Shown one piece after another: positions 54,795 to 63,886 of a stretch of 64,000 nt of DNA (position 1 is its first letter; each line of letters starts with the position of its first letter). The notes under the pieces are model-generated. The model ran no database searches. It was not told the origin of the DNA and was given only the letters and a program-made list of their open reading frames with translations. Both the position numbers and the translations under genes were made by a program. The stretch lies in assembly GCF_009711345.1 (NCBI RefSeq), contig NZ_SMMA01000064.1, forward strand, positions 186,001-250,000. The letters run 5' to 3'. Source of the DNA: Pseudovibrio flavus. Its GTDB lineage: Bacteria; Pseudomonadota; Alphaproteobacteria; Rhizobiales; Stappiaceae.

Positions 54795-55621
54795 AAACCG
54801 CAGCCGTAACGGGACATCCTATCAAACATTCTCGCTCGCCTCTTATTCACGGCCACTGGCTGAAGAAATACGGGATGGAGGGAGCCTATGGAAAACAGGA
54901 TGTACCGCCGGAAACCGCAGTAGAGTTTTACAGCAACCTGCAATCCCACGGGCTTGTGGGCGTCAATGTCACCATTCCCAACAAGGAGGCGGCCTTTAAG
55001 GCTGCGCAGACGCTGGATGACGCCGCAAAGGCGATTGGCGTTGTAAATACCTTGTGGCTGGATGATGAGGGCACTCTTCACGGCGCCAATACCGACGCGT
55101 TGGGTTTTCTTGGAAATCTCGATCAGGCAGCGCCGGGTTGGGACAAAGCCAACAAAAAGGCAGTCGTTCTAGGTGCTGGCGGCGCAGCCCGCGCTATTGT
55201 GTGGGCGCTTTTGCAGCGGGAATTCACAGAGGTGTATATCCTCAACAGGACTCGCCAAAAAGCCGAGGATTTGCGCGATTATTTCGGTGAGCGAGTCATT
55301 TGCGATGACTGGGATAACCGGTCGAATACACTTGAAAACTGTGATCTTCTCGTAAACACAACCGCGCTTGGTATGTCTGGTCAGCCTGATCTTGAGATCG
55401 ATCTCGCCCTGCTCCCAACTCACGCCGTGGTCACTGATATTGTTTACACCCCTCTCATTACAGGCCTGCTAGAAGCAGCGCGCGGCCGCGGCAACTCCAT
55501 TGTGGACGGGCTGGGTATGCTGCTGCACCAAGCGGTTCCGGGCTTTGAGAAGTGGTTTGGTGTACGCCCAGAAGTGACCGATGAACTCCGCGATATCATC
55601 ATCGCGGACATGGAGAAGTAA
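54791..55621 (+). CDS. aroE: Shikimate dehydrogenase
   Basis: AroE reduces 3-dehydroshikimate with NADPH. The 276-residue protein has the substrate motif GHPIKHSRSPLIH (8-20), the catalytic Lys in VTIPNKEAAF near 66, the Rossmann motif GAGGAARA near 130 and DGLGMLLHQAVPGF near 240-253. It is translationally coupled to maf, and coaE starts four bases after its stop. Confidence 0.95.
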   Translation: MKTAAVTGHPIKHSRSPLIHGHWLKKYGMEGAYGKQDVPPETAVEFYSNLQSHGLVGVNVTIPNKEAAFKAAQTLDDAAKAIGVVNTLWLDDEGTLHGANTDALGFLGNLDQAAPGWDKANKKAVVLGAGGAARAIVWALLQREFTEVYILNRTRQKAEDLRDYFGERVICDDWDNRSNTLENCDLLVNTTALGMSGQPDLEIDLALLPTHAVVTDIVYTPLITGLLEAARGRGNSIVDGLGMLLHQAVPGFEKWFGVRPEVTDELRDIIIADMEK

Positions 55622-55625
55622 TGAG

Positions 55626-56213
55626 ATGATCATTTTGGGGCTCACCGGTTCTATCGGAATGGGAAAATCAACGACAGCGAAGATGTTCGCGGCCGAAGGC
55701 GCTGCGGTTTATGACGCTGATGCTGCCGTCCATAGCCTTTATGCCGGTAAAGCTGCCCCTTTGATCGAAAGTGCATTTCCTGGAACAGTAAAAGACGGCG
55801 TCGTGGACCGCACGGCGCTTGGAAAGATCGTTCTTGGGGATGCTAAGGCAATGAAAAGGCTTGAGGCTATCATTCACCCATTGGTGAGAAGCGAGGAAAA
55901 AGCTTTTTTATTACGGTCTCGAAATGAAAATCGAGCTGTTGCTGTAATCGACTCCCCTCTTCTGCTCGAAACCGGCGGCGATGTGCGCGTTGATGCAGTT
56001 GTGGTGGTAAGCGCCGATGCGCAAACTCAAAAGCAGCGGGTTCTTGCAAGACCGGGCATGGACGAAGAAAAGCTGGACTCCATCCTTTCCAAGCAGATGA
56101 GCGATGCTGACAAGCGCAAAAAAGCCCACTTTATTGTCGATACGTCCAAGGGTATGGAAGCAGCCGAACGAGCTGTAAAATCCATTTTGCGGAGCGTTGC
56201 AGCAAACGCCTAA
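55626..56213 (+). CDS. coaE: Dephospho-CoA kinase
   Basis: CoaE phosphorylates dephospho-CoA in the last step of CoA synthesis. The ATG at 55626 gives 195 residues with the P-loop GSIGMGKST (8-16), DADAAVHSLY near 32 and the lid region AVIDSPLLLETG. An in-frame ATG upstream at 55581 lies in aroE and is rejected. maf-aroE-coaE-dnaQ is a standard alphaproteobacterial string. Confidence 0.94.
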   Translation: MIILGLTGSIGMGKSTTAKMFAAEGAAVYDADAAVHSLYAGKAAPLIESAFPGTVKDGVVDRTALGKIVLGDAKAMKRLEAIIHPLVRSEEKAFLLRSRNENRAVAVIDSPLLLETGGDVRVDAVVVVSADAQTQKQRVLARPGMDEEKLDSILSKQMSDADKRKKAHFIVDTSKGMEAAERAVKSILRSVAANA

Positions 56214-56264
56214 ACGCCTCCCCTCGTAAGGGCTATTGTACGGCCAAATAAACGGAATGAATGA

Positions 56265-56978
56265 ATGCGGGAAATCTCTTTCGATACTGAAACGACGGGC
56301 CTCAATCCGCTGGATGGTGACCGCTTGGTCGAAATCGGCGGCGTTGAGCTGTTCAATTTCATTCCCACTGGCCGCACGTTCCACGTTTATGTGAACCCGC
56401 AGCGTGACATGCCGGAAGAAGCCTTCCGCGTTCACGGGCTCTCTGCAGAGTTTCTCTCCGACAAACCGCTGTTCGCTGATGTTGCTGATGCATTTTTGGA
56501 ATTCGTTGGCGATGCCCGCCTTGTGATCCACAATGCGCCCTTCGATATGGGCTTCATCAATATGGAACTGGGCCGCGTTGGCCGTCCGCCTATCGGCAAC
56601 GAACAGGTCCTTGATACACTAAAGCTGGCGCGCCGCCTGCACCCAACCGGTTCCGCATCTTTGGATGCGCTGTGTAACCGTTACGGTATCGATAACTCCA
56701 AGCGAACCAAGCACGGCGCGTTGCTCGATGCTGAATTGCTGGCTGAAGTTTATCTGGAGATGAACGGCGGCAAGCAGAAGAATCTCGGTCTTATGCCCGA
56801 TGATGCCAAGTCCTATTCTGATGATGAGGACGATGCGCAGGGCCTTCTCAAGCACGCTCCGGCAAAACAGCGCCCTACCCCTCTTTCTGCACGCCTCACA
56901 GAGGAAGAATTAAAGCTCCACAGCGAGTTTGTCGGCGGAATGAAAGGCGAGACCCTTTGGAGTAAATACGAGGGCTGA
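56265..56978 (+). CDS. dnaQ: DNA polymerase III epsilon subunit
   Basis: DnaQ is the 3'-5' proofreading exonuclease of the replicase. The 237-residue protein has exonuclease motif I FDTETTG (Asp7, Glu9), motif II HNAPFDMGF near 90-98 and motif III KHGALLDAELLAEVY near 157-170, then a C-terminal polymerase-binding tail. It ends the rightward ori-proximal string at a terminator. Confidence 0.95.
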   Translation: MREISFDTETTGLNPLDGDRLVEIGGVELFNFIPTGRTFHVYVNPQRDMPEEAFRVHGLSAEFLSDKPLFADVADAFLEFVGDARLVIHNAPFDMGFINMELGRVGRPPIGNEQVLDTLKLARRLHPTGSASLDALCNRYGIDNSKRTKHGALLDAELLAEVYLEMNGGKQKNLGLMPDDAKSYSDDEDDAQGLLKHAPAKQRPTPLSARLTEEELKLHSEFVGGMKGETLWSKYEG

Positions 56979-56987
56979 CAGGCCATT

Positions 56988-57018
56988 AAAAAGCCCGCTA
57001 CGTTGAGCGGGCCTTTTT
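56988..57018. terminator. Bidirectional terminator between dnaQ and the dehydrogenase gene
   Basis: GCCCGCT (56993-56999) and AGCGGGC (57006-57012) form a 7-bp stem flanked by A5 and T5, suitable for both strands. Confidence 0.88.
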
Positions 57019-57033
57019 GTATCTGAAACTTGT

Positions 57034-58020
57034 TTAGAGCATCGATGGTAGAACGCGGTCTGGCGGGCAGTGCCCGTCCATAAACGCTTTGATGTTCATG
57101 ATCACCTTCTCGCCCATATCAATACGGCCCTCAATGGTTGCCGAACCCATATGTGGCAGTAAAACCACCTTGTCGTTCTTGAGCAGGCGCGGGTTTACCG
57201 CAGGCTCATGCTCAAACACATCAAGACCAGCACCTGCAAGCTCTCCTGCTTCGATCTGGCGGATCAGTGCGTTCTCGTCCACGATCTCACCGCGAGCAGT
57301 GTTGACGATGTAGGCATCCGGCTTCATCAGCTTCAAGCGGCGGGCAGACAGCAGGTGATAGGTTGCTGGCGTATGTGGACAGTGGATCGAAACTACATCC
57401 ATACGGGCAAGCATTTGGTCAAGGCTCTCCCAGTAGGTGGCCTCCAGACGCTCTTCCACCTCAAGCGGCTCGCGAATACGGTTGTGATAGTGGATGGACA
57501 TACCGAACGCGCGGGCGCGGCGGGCAACAGCCTGACCGATACGGCCAAAACCGATAATGCCGAGACGCTTGCCCCAAATGCGGTGACCCAGCATCCATTG
57601 CGGCGACCAACCGGACCATTCGCCCTCTTCAATCTTGCGAATACCTTCAACCAAGCGGCGTGGTACAGCAAGAATAAGCGCCATGGTCATGTCCGCTGTA
57701 TCTTCGGTCATAACACCGGTGGTATTGGTGATGGTAATGCCGCGGTTGTTGGCAGTAATCACATCAATGTTGTCGATGCCATTACCGAAGTTGGCAATCA
57801 TCTTCAGGTTGGGTCCTGATTGAGCCAGCACTGAAGCATCGATGCGGTCTGTCACTGTTGGCACCAAAACATCGGCTGTTTTGACGGCCTCCACCAGTTC
57901 AGCCTGACTAAAAGGCTTGTCGCTAATGTTGAGACGCGTATCAAACAGCTCCCGCATGCGCGTTTCCACTACATCGGGCAGTTTGCGCGTTACAACCACA
58001 ACAGGCTTCTTTTTCGTCAT
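57034..58020 (-). CDS. D-isomer-specific 2-hydroxyacid dehydrogenase (glyoxylate/hydroxypyruvate reductase type)
   Basis: The 328-residue NAD(P)-dependent enzyme has the Rossmann motif GIIGFGRIGQAV near 153-164, catalytic Arg in NTARGE near 241-246, Glu in DVFEHEP and the catalytic His in LPHMGSAT near 288. It resembles GyaR-type glyoxylate reductases, but 2-hydroxyacid dehydrogenases are hard to separate. It is divergent from the SH3 gene; two AGGG/CCCT palindromes lie just before its start. Confidence 0.87.
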   Translation of the reverse strand: MTKKKPVVVVTRKLPDVVETRMRELFDTRLNISDKPFSQAELVEAVKTADVLVPTVTDRIDASVLAQSGPNLKMIANFGNGIDNIDVITANNRGITITNTTGVMTEDTADMTMALILAVPRRLVEGIRKIEEGEWSGWSPQWMLGHRIWGKRLGIIGFGRIGQAVARRARAFGMSIHYHNRIREPLEVEERLEATYWESLDQMLARMDVVSIHCPHTPATYHLLSARRLKLMKPDAYIVNTARGEIVDENALIRQIEAGELAGAGLDVFEHEPAVNPRLLKNDKVVLLPHMGSATIEGRIDMGEKVIMNIKAFMDGHCPPDRVLPSML

Positions 58021-58046
58021 GAACCCCGCCTTTATCCGTTCCGTTG

Positions 58047-58062
58047 AGGGTTTATTAACCCT
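58047..58062. promoter_or_regulatory. Palindrome 1 upstream of the dehydrogenase gene
   Basis: AGGGTT-tatt-AACCCT, 6-bp arms, 27 bp before the dehydrogenase start codon. Possible operator half of a pair with the site at 58078. Confidence 0.4.
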
Positions 58063-58077
58063 GTGCTATTCACGATG

Positions 58078-58094
58078 AGGGTCACGGTGACCCT
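58078..58094. promoter_or_regulatory. Palindrome 2 upstream of the dehydrogenase gene
   Basis: AGGGTCAC-g-GTGACCCT, perfect 8-bp arms around one base. Its centre is about 31.5 bp (three helical turns) from that of the palindrome at 58047, and both share AGGGT ends. Confidence 0.5.
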
Positions 58095-58189
58095 GAGTTG
58101 TTTCTAATGCAGAACTTCGTTGCAAAACAAGACTTGTAATGCACTCTTGTTTGCACTAGCTGCCCCTCATATGCGCACCGTCCTTCAAA

Positions 58190-58207
58190 GGGTGGAAGCC
58201 TCCACCC
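58190..58207 (+). other. Hairpin ahead of the SH3-domain gene
   Basis: GGGTGGA, loop AGCC, TCCACCC; a perfect 7-bp stem about 55 bp before the SH3 gene. It has no T-run, so it looks like a leader structure more than a terminator. Confidence 0.4.
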
Positions 58208-58259
58208 CTTAACTGCAACATTAATGCGATTCTACCGTACGGAAAGATTCGAAATCATT

Positions 58260-58802
58260 ATGGCAAACTTCACATTTCGCTCCGGTCGATTTCTTCTCGG
58301 TTCTCTTGCAATAGCTGGCATGCTTTCGGCTATAGATATGGCGGCGCTGGCCCAGACAGCAAGCTCCAGCGTTTCCGGATTGCCAATACCAAGATATGTG
58401 AGTTTGAAGTCCGACCGCGTAAACGTACGCGTTGGCCCAAGCCGCGAGCACGATGTTTCATGGACATTCATTCGCAGCAGGCTTCCTGTTGAAATTATTG
58501 CAGAATATGAGGATTGGCGCCGCATCCGTGACTGGGAAGGGCAAACCGGTTGGGTGTTCAGAACTTTGTTGACCGGATATCGCTCCGCACTCGTAACCCC
58601 ATGGGAAAGCGCGGAAGGAAATACGCCGCTGCGCCGCCGCCCGGGTCCTAATGAGCGTGTCGTTGCAGAGCTGGAGCCGGAAGTTCTGGTTGGCGTTTTG
58701 GAATGTAAAGATGGCTACTGCCGCGTCTCGGGAAGAGACTTTGACGGCTGGGTCGATCAGAGCCGGCTTTTTGGCGTTTATCCTGACGAAGTTGTCGAAT
58801 AA
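58260..58802 (+). CDS. Exported bacterial SH3-domain protein
   Basis: From the ATG at 58260 the 180-residue protein has a signal peptide (about 1-32, cleavage near ALA-QT) and two bacterial SH3-like repeats, SDRVNVRVGPSREHDVSWTF and the later NTPLRRRPGPNERVVAEL, each followed by a W-containing strand. Such domains bind peptidoglycan or partner proteins in the periplasm. An in-frame ATG at 58224 would lengthen the signal peptide. A very strong terminator follows. Confidence 0.8.
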   Translation: MANFTFRSGRFLLGSLAIAGMLSAIDMAALAQTASSSVSGLPIPRYVSLKSDRVNVRVGPSREHDVSWTFIRSRLPVEIIAEYEDWRRIRDWEGQTGWVFRTLLTGYRSALVTPWESAEGNTPLRRRPGPNERVVAELEPEVLVGVLECKDGYCRVSGRDFDGWVDQSRLFGVYPDEVVE

Positions 58803-58823
58803 TCCTTTAGGATAAGTTTTATA

Positions 58824-58857
58824 AAAAAGGGCTGCGATACCGATCGCAGCCCTTTTT
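58824..58857. terminator. Bidirectional terminator between the SH3 gene and fabI
   Basis: A perfect 15-bp stem including A5/T5 flanks, loop ACCG at 58839-58842, between convergent genes. The strongest intrinsic terminator in the window. Confidence 0.93.
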
Positions 58858-58877
58858 GTTTCATTATCGAAATGATT

Positions 58878-59690
58878 TTACTGATCGCGTTTTTCCATCA
58901 GCTTCAGCTCTTCCAAGCGAGGCATGGAAACGATGTTGTAGCCGGAATCAACAAAGTGCACTTCACCGGTTACACCGCCGGAAAGATCAGAAAGCAGATA
59001 AAGGCCGGAGCCACCCAGTTGCTCGCTGGACACTGTCTCAGCAAGCGGTGCGTTGACCAGCTGGTAGTTGAACATGGCGCGAGAGTCACCAATGCCAGAG
59101 CCTGCTAGCGTGCGCACAGGGCCTGCAGAAATCGCGTTGACGCGGATCTTTTGAGCGCCGAAGTCCATCGCCAGATATCGTACAGATGCTTCCAGCGCAG
59201 CTTTCGCAACGCCCATCACGTTATAGTTCGGCATCACGCGGGTAGAACCGCCATAGGTCAGCGTGACCATGGAGCCGCCATTTGGCATCAGCTCGGCAGC
59301 ACGCTTTGCAATCTCGGTAAACGAGAAGCAGGAAATCACCATGGTGCGAGAGAAGTTTTCGCGGCTGGTGTCGGCGTACCGGCCCTTGAGCTCGGTTTTA
59401 TCCGAGAATGCGATGGCGTGGACGAGGAAATCGATGGTTCCCCATTCTGCTTTCAGCTGTTCGAATACGCCGTCCACGCTTGCAAGGTCTTCCACATCGC
59501 AAGGGATCAGCTTTTCGCAACCAATAGAATCTGCAAGGGGTTTTACGCGCCGGGCGAAAGCGTCGCCCTGATAGGTGAAGGCCAGTTCGGCCCCATGCTC
59601 TGCCAGTTTTTTGGCAATGCTCCAGGCGATGGAGTGATCATTGGCAACGCCCATTATAAGGCCGCGTTTGCCTTTCATCAGGCCGCCCAT
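58878..59690 (-). CDS. fabI: Enoyl-[acyl-carrier-protein] reductase
   Basis: FabI reduces enoyl-ACP in the last step of each fatty-acid elongation cycle. The 270-residue SDR-like protein starts MGGLMKGKRGLIMGVANDHSIAW and has the Y-x6-K active site: TYGGSTRVMPNYNVMGVAK near 146-164. It is the third gene of the leftward fabA-fabB-fabI operon, 55 bp after fabB. Confidence 0.94.
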   Translation of the reverse strand: MGGLMKGKRGLIMGVANDHSIAWSIAKKLAEHGAELAFTYQGDAFARRVKPLADSIGCEKLIPCDVEDLASVDGVFEQLKAEWGTIDFLVHAIAFSDKTELKGRYADTSRENFSRTMVISCFSFTEIAKRAAELMPNGGSMVTLTYGGSTRVMPNYNVMGVAKAALEASVRYLAMDFGAQKIRVNAISAGPVRTLAGSGIGDSRAMFNYQLVNAPLAETVSSEQLGGSGLYLLSDLSGGVTGEVHFVDSGYNIVSMPRLEELKLMEKRDQ

Positions 59691-59744
59691 ACCTAAACTC
59701 CTGTCAGCAGGGCGCCGCGCTGCGACGCCCTACAAATTCGTTTC

Positions 59745-60962
59745 TTAGTCGGTATAGCGTTTGAACACGAGAGACGCGTTCGTACCGCCAAAGCCGAAAC
59801 CGTTCGACAAAATGCAGTTGAGACCAGCGTTGTCGACGCGTTCGAGCACGATCGGCAGGTCTGCAAACTCAGGATCAATTTCTTCAATATGAGCGGAAGC
59901 GGCGATGAAGTCACCCTCCATCATTAGAAGGGAATAGATCGCTTCGTGAACGCCAGCTGCACCCAGAGAGTGACCGGAAAGAGCTTTGGTTGCAGAGATT
60001 TTCGGAACGTTGTCGCCAAATACTGCGCGGATCGCTTCGATCTCTTTAACGTCGCCAACCGGAGTAGAGGTCGCGTGCGGGTTGATGTAGTCAACCTTGC
60101 AGTCCAGATCTTTGATAGCCAGCTGCATGCAGCGCTTTGCGCCTTCGCCGCTTGGTGCCACCATGTCGTGACCGTCAGAGGTTGCGCCGTAGCCAACAAC
60201 TTCTGCATAGATCTTCGCGCCGCGTGCTTTCGCGTGCTCCAGCTCTTCCAGAACCAGCACACCAGCACCGCCTGCGATAACAAAACCGTCACGGTTTTTG
60301 TCATATGGACGAGAAGCGGAGGACGGCGTGTCGTTGTAGTTGGAAGACATAGCGCCCATAGCGTCGAACATGTTGGACAGGGTCCAGTCCAGATCTTCGC
60401 CACCGCCTGCAAAGACGATGTCCTGCTTGCCCCACTGGATCAGTTCGGCAGCGTTACCGATACAGATGTTGGTGGTCGCACAAGCTGCGGAGATGGAATA
60501 GTTCACACCATGAATGTGGAACGGCGTTGCCAGAGTTGCCGAGTTGGTAGAGCTCATCGCTTTTGGCACTGCGGTAGGGCCAATGCGTTTCGGGCCCTTT
60601 TCGCGGGTGATGTCTGCTGCTTCCACGATTGCCTTGGTGGAAGGGCCGCCAGAACCCATGATGATGCCGGTACGCTCGTTGGTGATGAGGTCTTCGGTAA
60701 GACCTGCATCGGCAATAGCTTCTTCCATTGCCACGTAGTTCCATGCAGAACCTTCGCCCATGAAGCGGGTTACACGGCGACCGAGCTTTTCAAAAGCGTC
60801 AAGGGTAGGCTGACCATGAACCTGGCAGCGGAAGCCAAGTTCAGCGTATTTGTCAGCGTGCACAATGCCGGATTTACCCTCGCGCAGGCTGTCCTGCACT
60901 TCTTTAGCGTTATTGCCGAGAGAGGACACAATGCCCATACCGGTAACGACCACACGTCTCAT
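59745..60962 (-). CDS. fabB: 3-oxoacyl-[acyl-carrier-protein] synthase I
   Basis: FabB is the condensing enzyme needed, with FabA, for unsaturated fatty acids. The ATG at 60962 ([18 protein letters not shown]) has GGGAG upstream and gives 405 residues. The catalytic Cys is in SAACATTN near 162-165, with His in [11 protein letters not shown] near 297 and GHSLGAAG near 333. It follows fabA closely. Confidence 0.95.
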   Translation of the reverse strand: MRRVVVTGMGIVSSLGNNAKEVQDSLREGKSGIVHADKYAELGFRCQVHGQPTLDAFEKLGRRVTRFMGEGSAWNYVAMEEAIADAGLTEDLITNERTGIIMGSGGPSTKAIVEAADITREKGPKRIGPTAVPKAMSSTNSATLATPFHIHGVNYSISAACATTNICIGNAAELIQWGKQDIVFAGGGEDLDWTLSNMFDAMGAMSSNYNDTPSSASRPYDKNRDGFVIAGGAGVLVLEELEHAKARGAKIYAEVVGYGATSDGHDMVAPSGEGAKRCMQLAIKDLDCKVDYINPHATSTPVGDVKEIEAIRAVFGDNVPKISATKALSGHSLGAAGVHEAIYSLLMMEGDFIAASAHIEEIDPEFADLPIVLERVDNAGLNCILSNGFGFGGTNASLVFKRYTD

Positions 60963-61082
60963 AGAGGACTCCCGTGGATGAAAACTATAAGCTGCCAAAT
61001 GGCAGCCTATAGCGAAGTATTACAGAAGAACCCGGTGATACTCACCCGGCTCCGATTTCTTCTTGCCGCTAGGACCTGAAGA

Positions 61083-61595
61083 TTACTCTTCAGACTGGAA
61101 CAGACCAACACGAAGGTCTTTAGCGGTAAAGATGGTTTCGCCATCAGCCTTAACCCAGCCGTCAGCAATAGCCAGTTTCAGGCGGGAGCGCATAACGCGC
61201 TTCATATCAACGCCGAACTCGAGCTTTTTGACGGAAGGGGTAACCATGCCGGTGAATTTTACTTCGCCGGAAGAAAGTGCACGGCCACGACCAGGCTCAC
61301 CCAGCCAGCCCAGATAGAAGCCGGTCATCTGCCAAAGAGCATCCAGACCAAGGCAGCCAGGCATCACAGGGTCACCAATGAAGTGACAACCGAAGAACCA
61401 AAGATCAGGCTTGATTTCGAATTCAGAGCGGATCATGCCCTTGCCGTACTCGCCACCTTCCTCAGAGATCTGGGAGATGCGGTCAAACATAAGCATTGGA
61501 GGCACAGGAAGCTGTGCATTGCCTTGACCGAAAAGTTCGCCGCGACCGCAAGCAAGGAGGTCTTCGTATTCGTAACTCGAACGCTGTTCGTGCAT
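61083..61595 (-). CDS. fabA: 3-hydroxydecanoyl-[acyl-carrier-protein] dehydratase/isomerase
   Basis: FabA dehydrates 3-hydroxydecanoyl-ACP and isomerises it to the cis-3 form, the branch point to unsaturated fatty acids. The 170-residue protein has the catalytic His in [17 protein letters not shown] (about 68-84) and the paired Asp region GLDALWQ. It heads fabA-fabB-fabI and is divergent from irr. Confidence 0.95.
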   Translation of the reverse strand: MHEQRSSYEYEDLLACGRGELFGQGNAQLPVPPMLMFDRISQISEEGGEYGKGMIRSEFEIKPDLWFFGCHFIGDPVMPGCLGLDALWQMTGFYLGWLGEPGRGRALSSGEVKFTGMVTPSVKKLEFGVDMKRVMRSRLKLAIADGWVKADGETIFTAKDLRVGLFQSEE

Positions 61596-61984
61596 TCTAT
61601 TCCCGCATGATTGCTCGTTTCGCTATAATTGGGCAGCAGAGCGATGCTCAAGTAATTACGAAACGAAAGTTCTAAAAGTTAATCCGTTGCGCACTTCCTA
61701 GCACAGCCCATACAAGTTCGAAAGGGTGCACTACACGGTATGGGGTGTTCTTCCTGTGAGCAGTTGCTTTCGTTTTACAGACAACTTATTATTCTTCGAA
61801 GATGCTGCAGATGCAGAATCCCGTTTGTATGTATGGTTTCAAAACACGCTTGCAATGGTGAAAATTTTAACGTTGCGAGAATATCCGTGTTGCTGACGTC
61901 GCCAAGCAACGGCTAAGGCTCTTAAGAGGTGCTGAAGCACGGTTTGGCAGTTTGGTAAAAAGAGTAACCTGGCCTAGGAAAAAC
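61596..61984. other. Divergent fabA/irr intergenic region
   Basis: This 389-bp AT-rich gap should hold the fabA and irr promoters. It contains a TTCTAAA half-site at 61669 that resembles half of an Irr iron-control element but has no matching partner. A 59-codon frame from 61740 has no ribosome-binding site and is not called. I see nothing else. Confidence 0.4.
61622..61651 (-). promoter_or_regulatory. Candidate fabA promoter
   Basis: On the leftward strand TTGAGC (61651-61646) and TATAGC (61627-61622) are 18 bp apart, putting the start of transcription about 20 bases before fabA. Confidence 0.35.
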
Positions 61985-62431
61985 ATGAGTATTGCACATA
62001 ACGCTCAAGACCATGATGTTGTAAGCAAACTGCGTGATGCAGGATTGCGCCCTACCCGCCAACGCGTTGCTCTTGCAGAACTTTTATACTCCAAAGGCAA
62101 CCGACATATTTCTGCCGAAGGTCTGCACGAAGAAGCCATACTGGCAAGTGTACCTGTTTCTCTGGCAACGGTTTACAACACATTGCACCAGTTTACCGAG
62201 GCTGGCCTGCTGCGCGAAGTTGCCGTTGAAGGTACTAAAACCTACTTTGATACCAACACAACAGAGCACCACCATTTTTACTTCGAAGATGAAAACCGCA
62301 TCGTCGATATTCCTGATAGCGATCTGTCGCTGATCAACCTTCCAACACCACCGGAAGGAACAGAGATCTCGCGTGTCGAAGTGATCGTGCGTGTAAAAAA
62401 ACTGGGTGAAAACACCGTGTTGGCGGTGTAG
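61985..62431 (+). CDS. irr: Iron response regulator Irr (Fur family)
   Basis: Irr represses heme synthesis and iron-storage genes and activates uptake when iron is low; heme triggers its loss. The ATG at 61985 (MSIAHNAQDHDVVSKLRDAG) gives 148 residues with the winged helix LRPTRQRVALAELL and VSLATVYNTLHQFTEAGLL, and the HHH heme/metal motif in TEHHHFYFED near 86-95. No N-terminal CP heme regulatory motif is seen, so it is of the Rhizobium type. Adjacency to fabA is conserved in Hyphomicrobiales. Confidence 0.92.
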   Translation: MSIAHNAQDHDVVSKLRDAGLRPTRQRVALAELLYSKGNRHISAEGLHEEAILASVPVSLATVYNTLHQFTEAGLLREVAVEGTKTYFDTNTTEHHHFYFEDENRIVDIPDSDLSLINLPTPPEGTEISRVEVIVRVKKLGENTVLAV

Positions 62432-62432
62432 T

Positions 62433-62452
62433 CACACCAATTATTCGGTGTG
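62433..62452. terminator. Hairpin between irr and nth
   Basis: CACACC (62433-62438) and GGTGTG (62447-62452) form a 6-bp stem between convergent genes. No T-run; weak. Confidence 0.35.
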
Positions 62453-62464
62453 TGCGTCAATTTA

Positions 62465-63178
62465 TCACGCTTTGGTTTTTTTCTCTTTGCTCTTGCACAG
62501 ATCGTAAATGATGCAGCGATGGCACTCCGGCTTGCGCGCTTTACACACGTAGCGCCCATGCAGGATGAGCCAGTGGTGTGAATGGCGCACATATTCCTTC
62601 GGAATAATCTTCTCCATCTTCTTCTCGACATCCAGCGGCGTTTTACCCGGTGCAAGGCCTAAACGGTTCCCAAGACGGAAAAGGTGCGTGTCTACGGCGA
62701 TAGTCGGCTGACCGAACCAGATGTTTAGCACCACGTTGGCTGTTTTGCGGCCAACGCCCGGCAGCGCTTCCAGCGCCTCACGGTTATCCGGTACTTCCCC
62801 GCCATGCAGGTCAATGAGCTGCTGCGAGAGCGTAAAGACGTTCTTTGCCTTGTTCTTGTAAAGGCCGATTGTGCGGATCTCTTCGCGGATTTTGTCTTCG
62901 CCCAGAGCCACCATCTTGTAAGGATCGTCAGCCAGCTGGAACAAGTGCTTGGTTGCTTTGTTGACGCCAACGTCCGTGGCTTGAGCTGAAAGCACCACCG
63001 CCACAAGCAACGTAAACGCGTTCGTGTGGTCTAGCTCTCCTTCCGGCTCCGGATCGAACTTCTCGAACACCTCGAAGATCTTATGGATTTCCTCTTTGGA
63101 ATATCGGGAGCGGGAACTCACGGCCCGTTTTGGCTTTGCAGCTTTTTCAGTGCCTGTAATTTTCTTGGTCTCGCGCAT
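62465..63178 (-). CDS. nth: Endonuclease III
   Basis: Nth removes oxidised pyrimidines and nicks abasic sites in base excision repair. The 237-residue protein has the helix-hairpin-helix LPGVGRKTANVVL with the catalytic Lys near 147, the catalytic Asp in AVDTHLFRL near 165, and the C-terminal 4Fe-4S loop with four Cys (CKARKPECHRCIIYDLC). The N-terminal 30 residues are basic and specific to this group. It is convergent with irr. Confidence 0.95.
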   Translation of the reverse strand: MRETKKITGTEKAAKPKRAVSSRSRYSKEEIHKIFEVFEKFDPEPEGELDHTNAFTLLVAVVLSAQATDVGVNKATKHLFQLADDPYKMVALGEDKIREEIRTIGLYKNKAKNVFTLSQQLIDLHGGEVPDNREALEALPGVGRKTANVVLNIWFGQPTIAVDTHLFRLGNRLGLAPGKTPLDVEKKMEKIIPKEYVRHSHHWLILHGRYVCKARKPECHRCIIYDLCKSKEKKTKA

Positions 63179-63219
63179 AAGTATCTTTTCGTAATATCGA
63201 GAGGCTTTATAATCGAACT

Positions 63220-63774
63220 ATGGAGAAGCAGTGTGACGGCAACCAACCATCGACAGAGCATACCCAAGCCCTTGCTGATAGGGAACAGTTTCCGCCCTTC
63301 TTTGAAGCTGTTTTAACCCCGCATAGATCACTTTCTAAGGGCGGTTTGTGGCTGTTGCTTGGTGCTCTGGGGTTTCTCTCGCTGTTCTATTCCGTTTTCC
63401 TGATTGCCCTCGGTTTCTGGCTTGCACCGCTGGTTCTTGCTCTGCCCCTTATCTCGATTTGGCTAGCGTTTCACTGGAACAACAACGACGCGAAAGCTTA
63501 CGAGCACATCTCGGTTTCTCCATTAGAAGTACGAATCCGGCATGTGAACAAAATTGGAAAAGAGCAGGAGTTTTGCTGTAATCCGTTTCGGGCCCGAATT
63601 GAAACAAAACACGATGAAGATCAAGGGATAATCAGCCTTTTGCTCTATGCAGAAGGCAAAGTGGTCACCATCGGCAAGTTCCTTAATCCGCAAGATAGAA
63701 CAAATTTTGCCCATGCTTTTGCGCAGGCTCTCCACACCGCTCGCCGCTCTGGCGTTAGTCCCAAACTATCGTGA
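63220..63774 (+). CDS. DUF2244 integral membrane protein
   Basis: The 184-residue protein has two adjacent hydrophobic helices (about 41-78) followed by a soluble region with FHWNNNDAKAYEHISVSPLEVRI and a C-terminal RTNFAHAFAQAL. This is the DUF2244 layout. Function unknown; the family sits next to nth in many alphaproteobacteria. It is divergent from nth. Confidence 0.82.
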   Translation: MEKQCDGNQPSTEHTQALADREQFPPFFEAVLTPHRSLSKGGLWLLLGALGFLSLFYSVFLIALGFWLAPLVLALPLISIWLAFHWNNNDAKAYEHISVSPLEVRIRHVNKIGKEQEFCCNPFRARIETKHDEDQGIISLLLYAEGKVVTIGKFLNPQDRTNFAHAFAQALHTARRSGVSPKLS

Positions 63775-63886
63775 TTTTCAATGCTCACAAGGCATTCGGC
63801 CTGTCCATCGGTTTTCGGGTGGTTAGCATCGGCGCCTCCTTCTATGATGCCCTTCAAACTATGACAGCAGATGATGAATTAGCCCC

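Noticed and set aside
59946-61079. 377-codon frame antisense to fabB
   Set aside because: Shadow of fabB; composition is Cys/His-rich and unlike a real protein.
61660-61680. Irr iron-control element
   Set aside because: Only one TTCTAAA half-site is visible; no inverted partner at the expected spacing.
61740-61919. 59-codon Cys-rich frame between fabA and irr
   Set aside because: No ribosome-binding site and no likeness to known small proteins; composition fits random AT-rich DNA.
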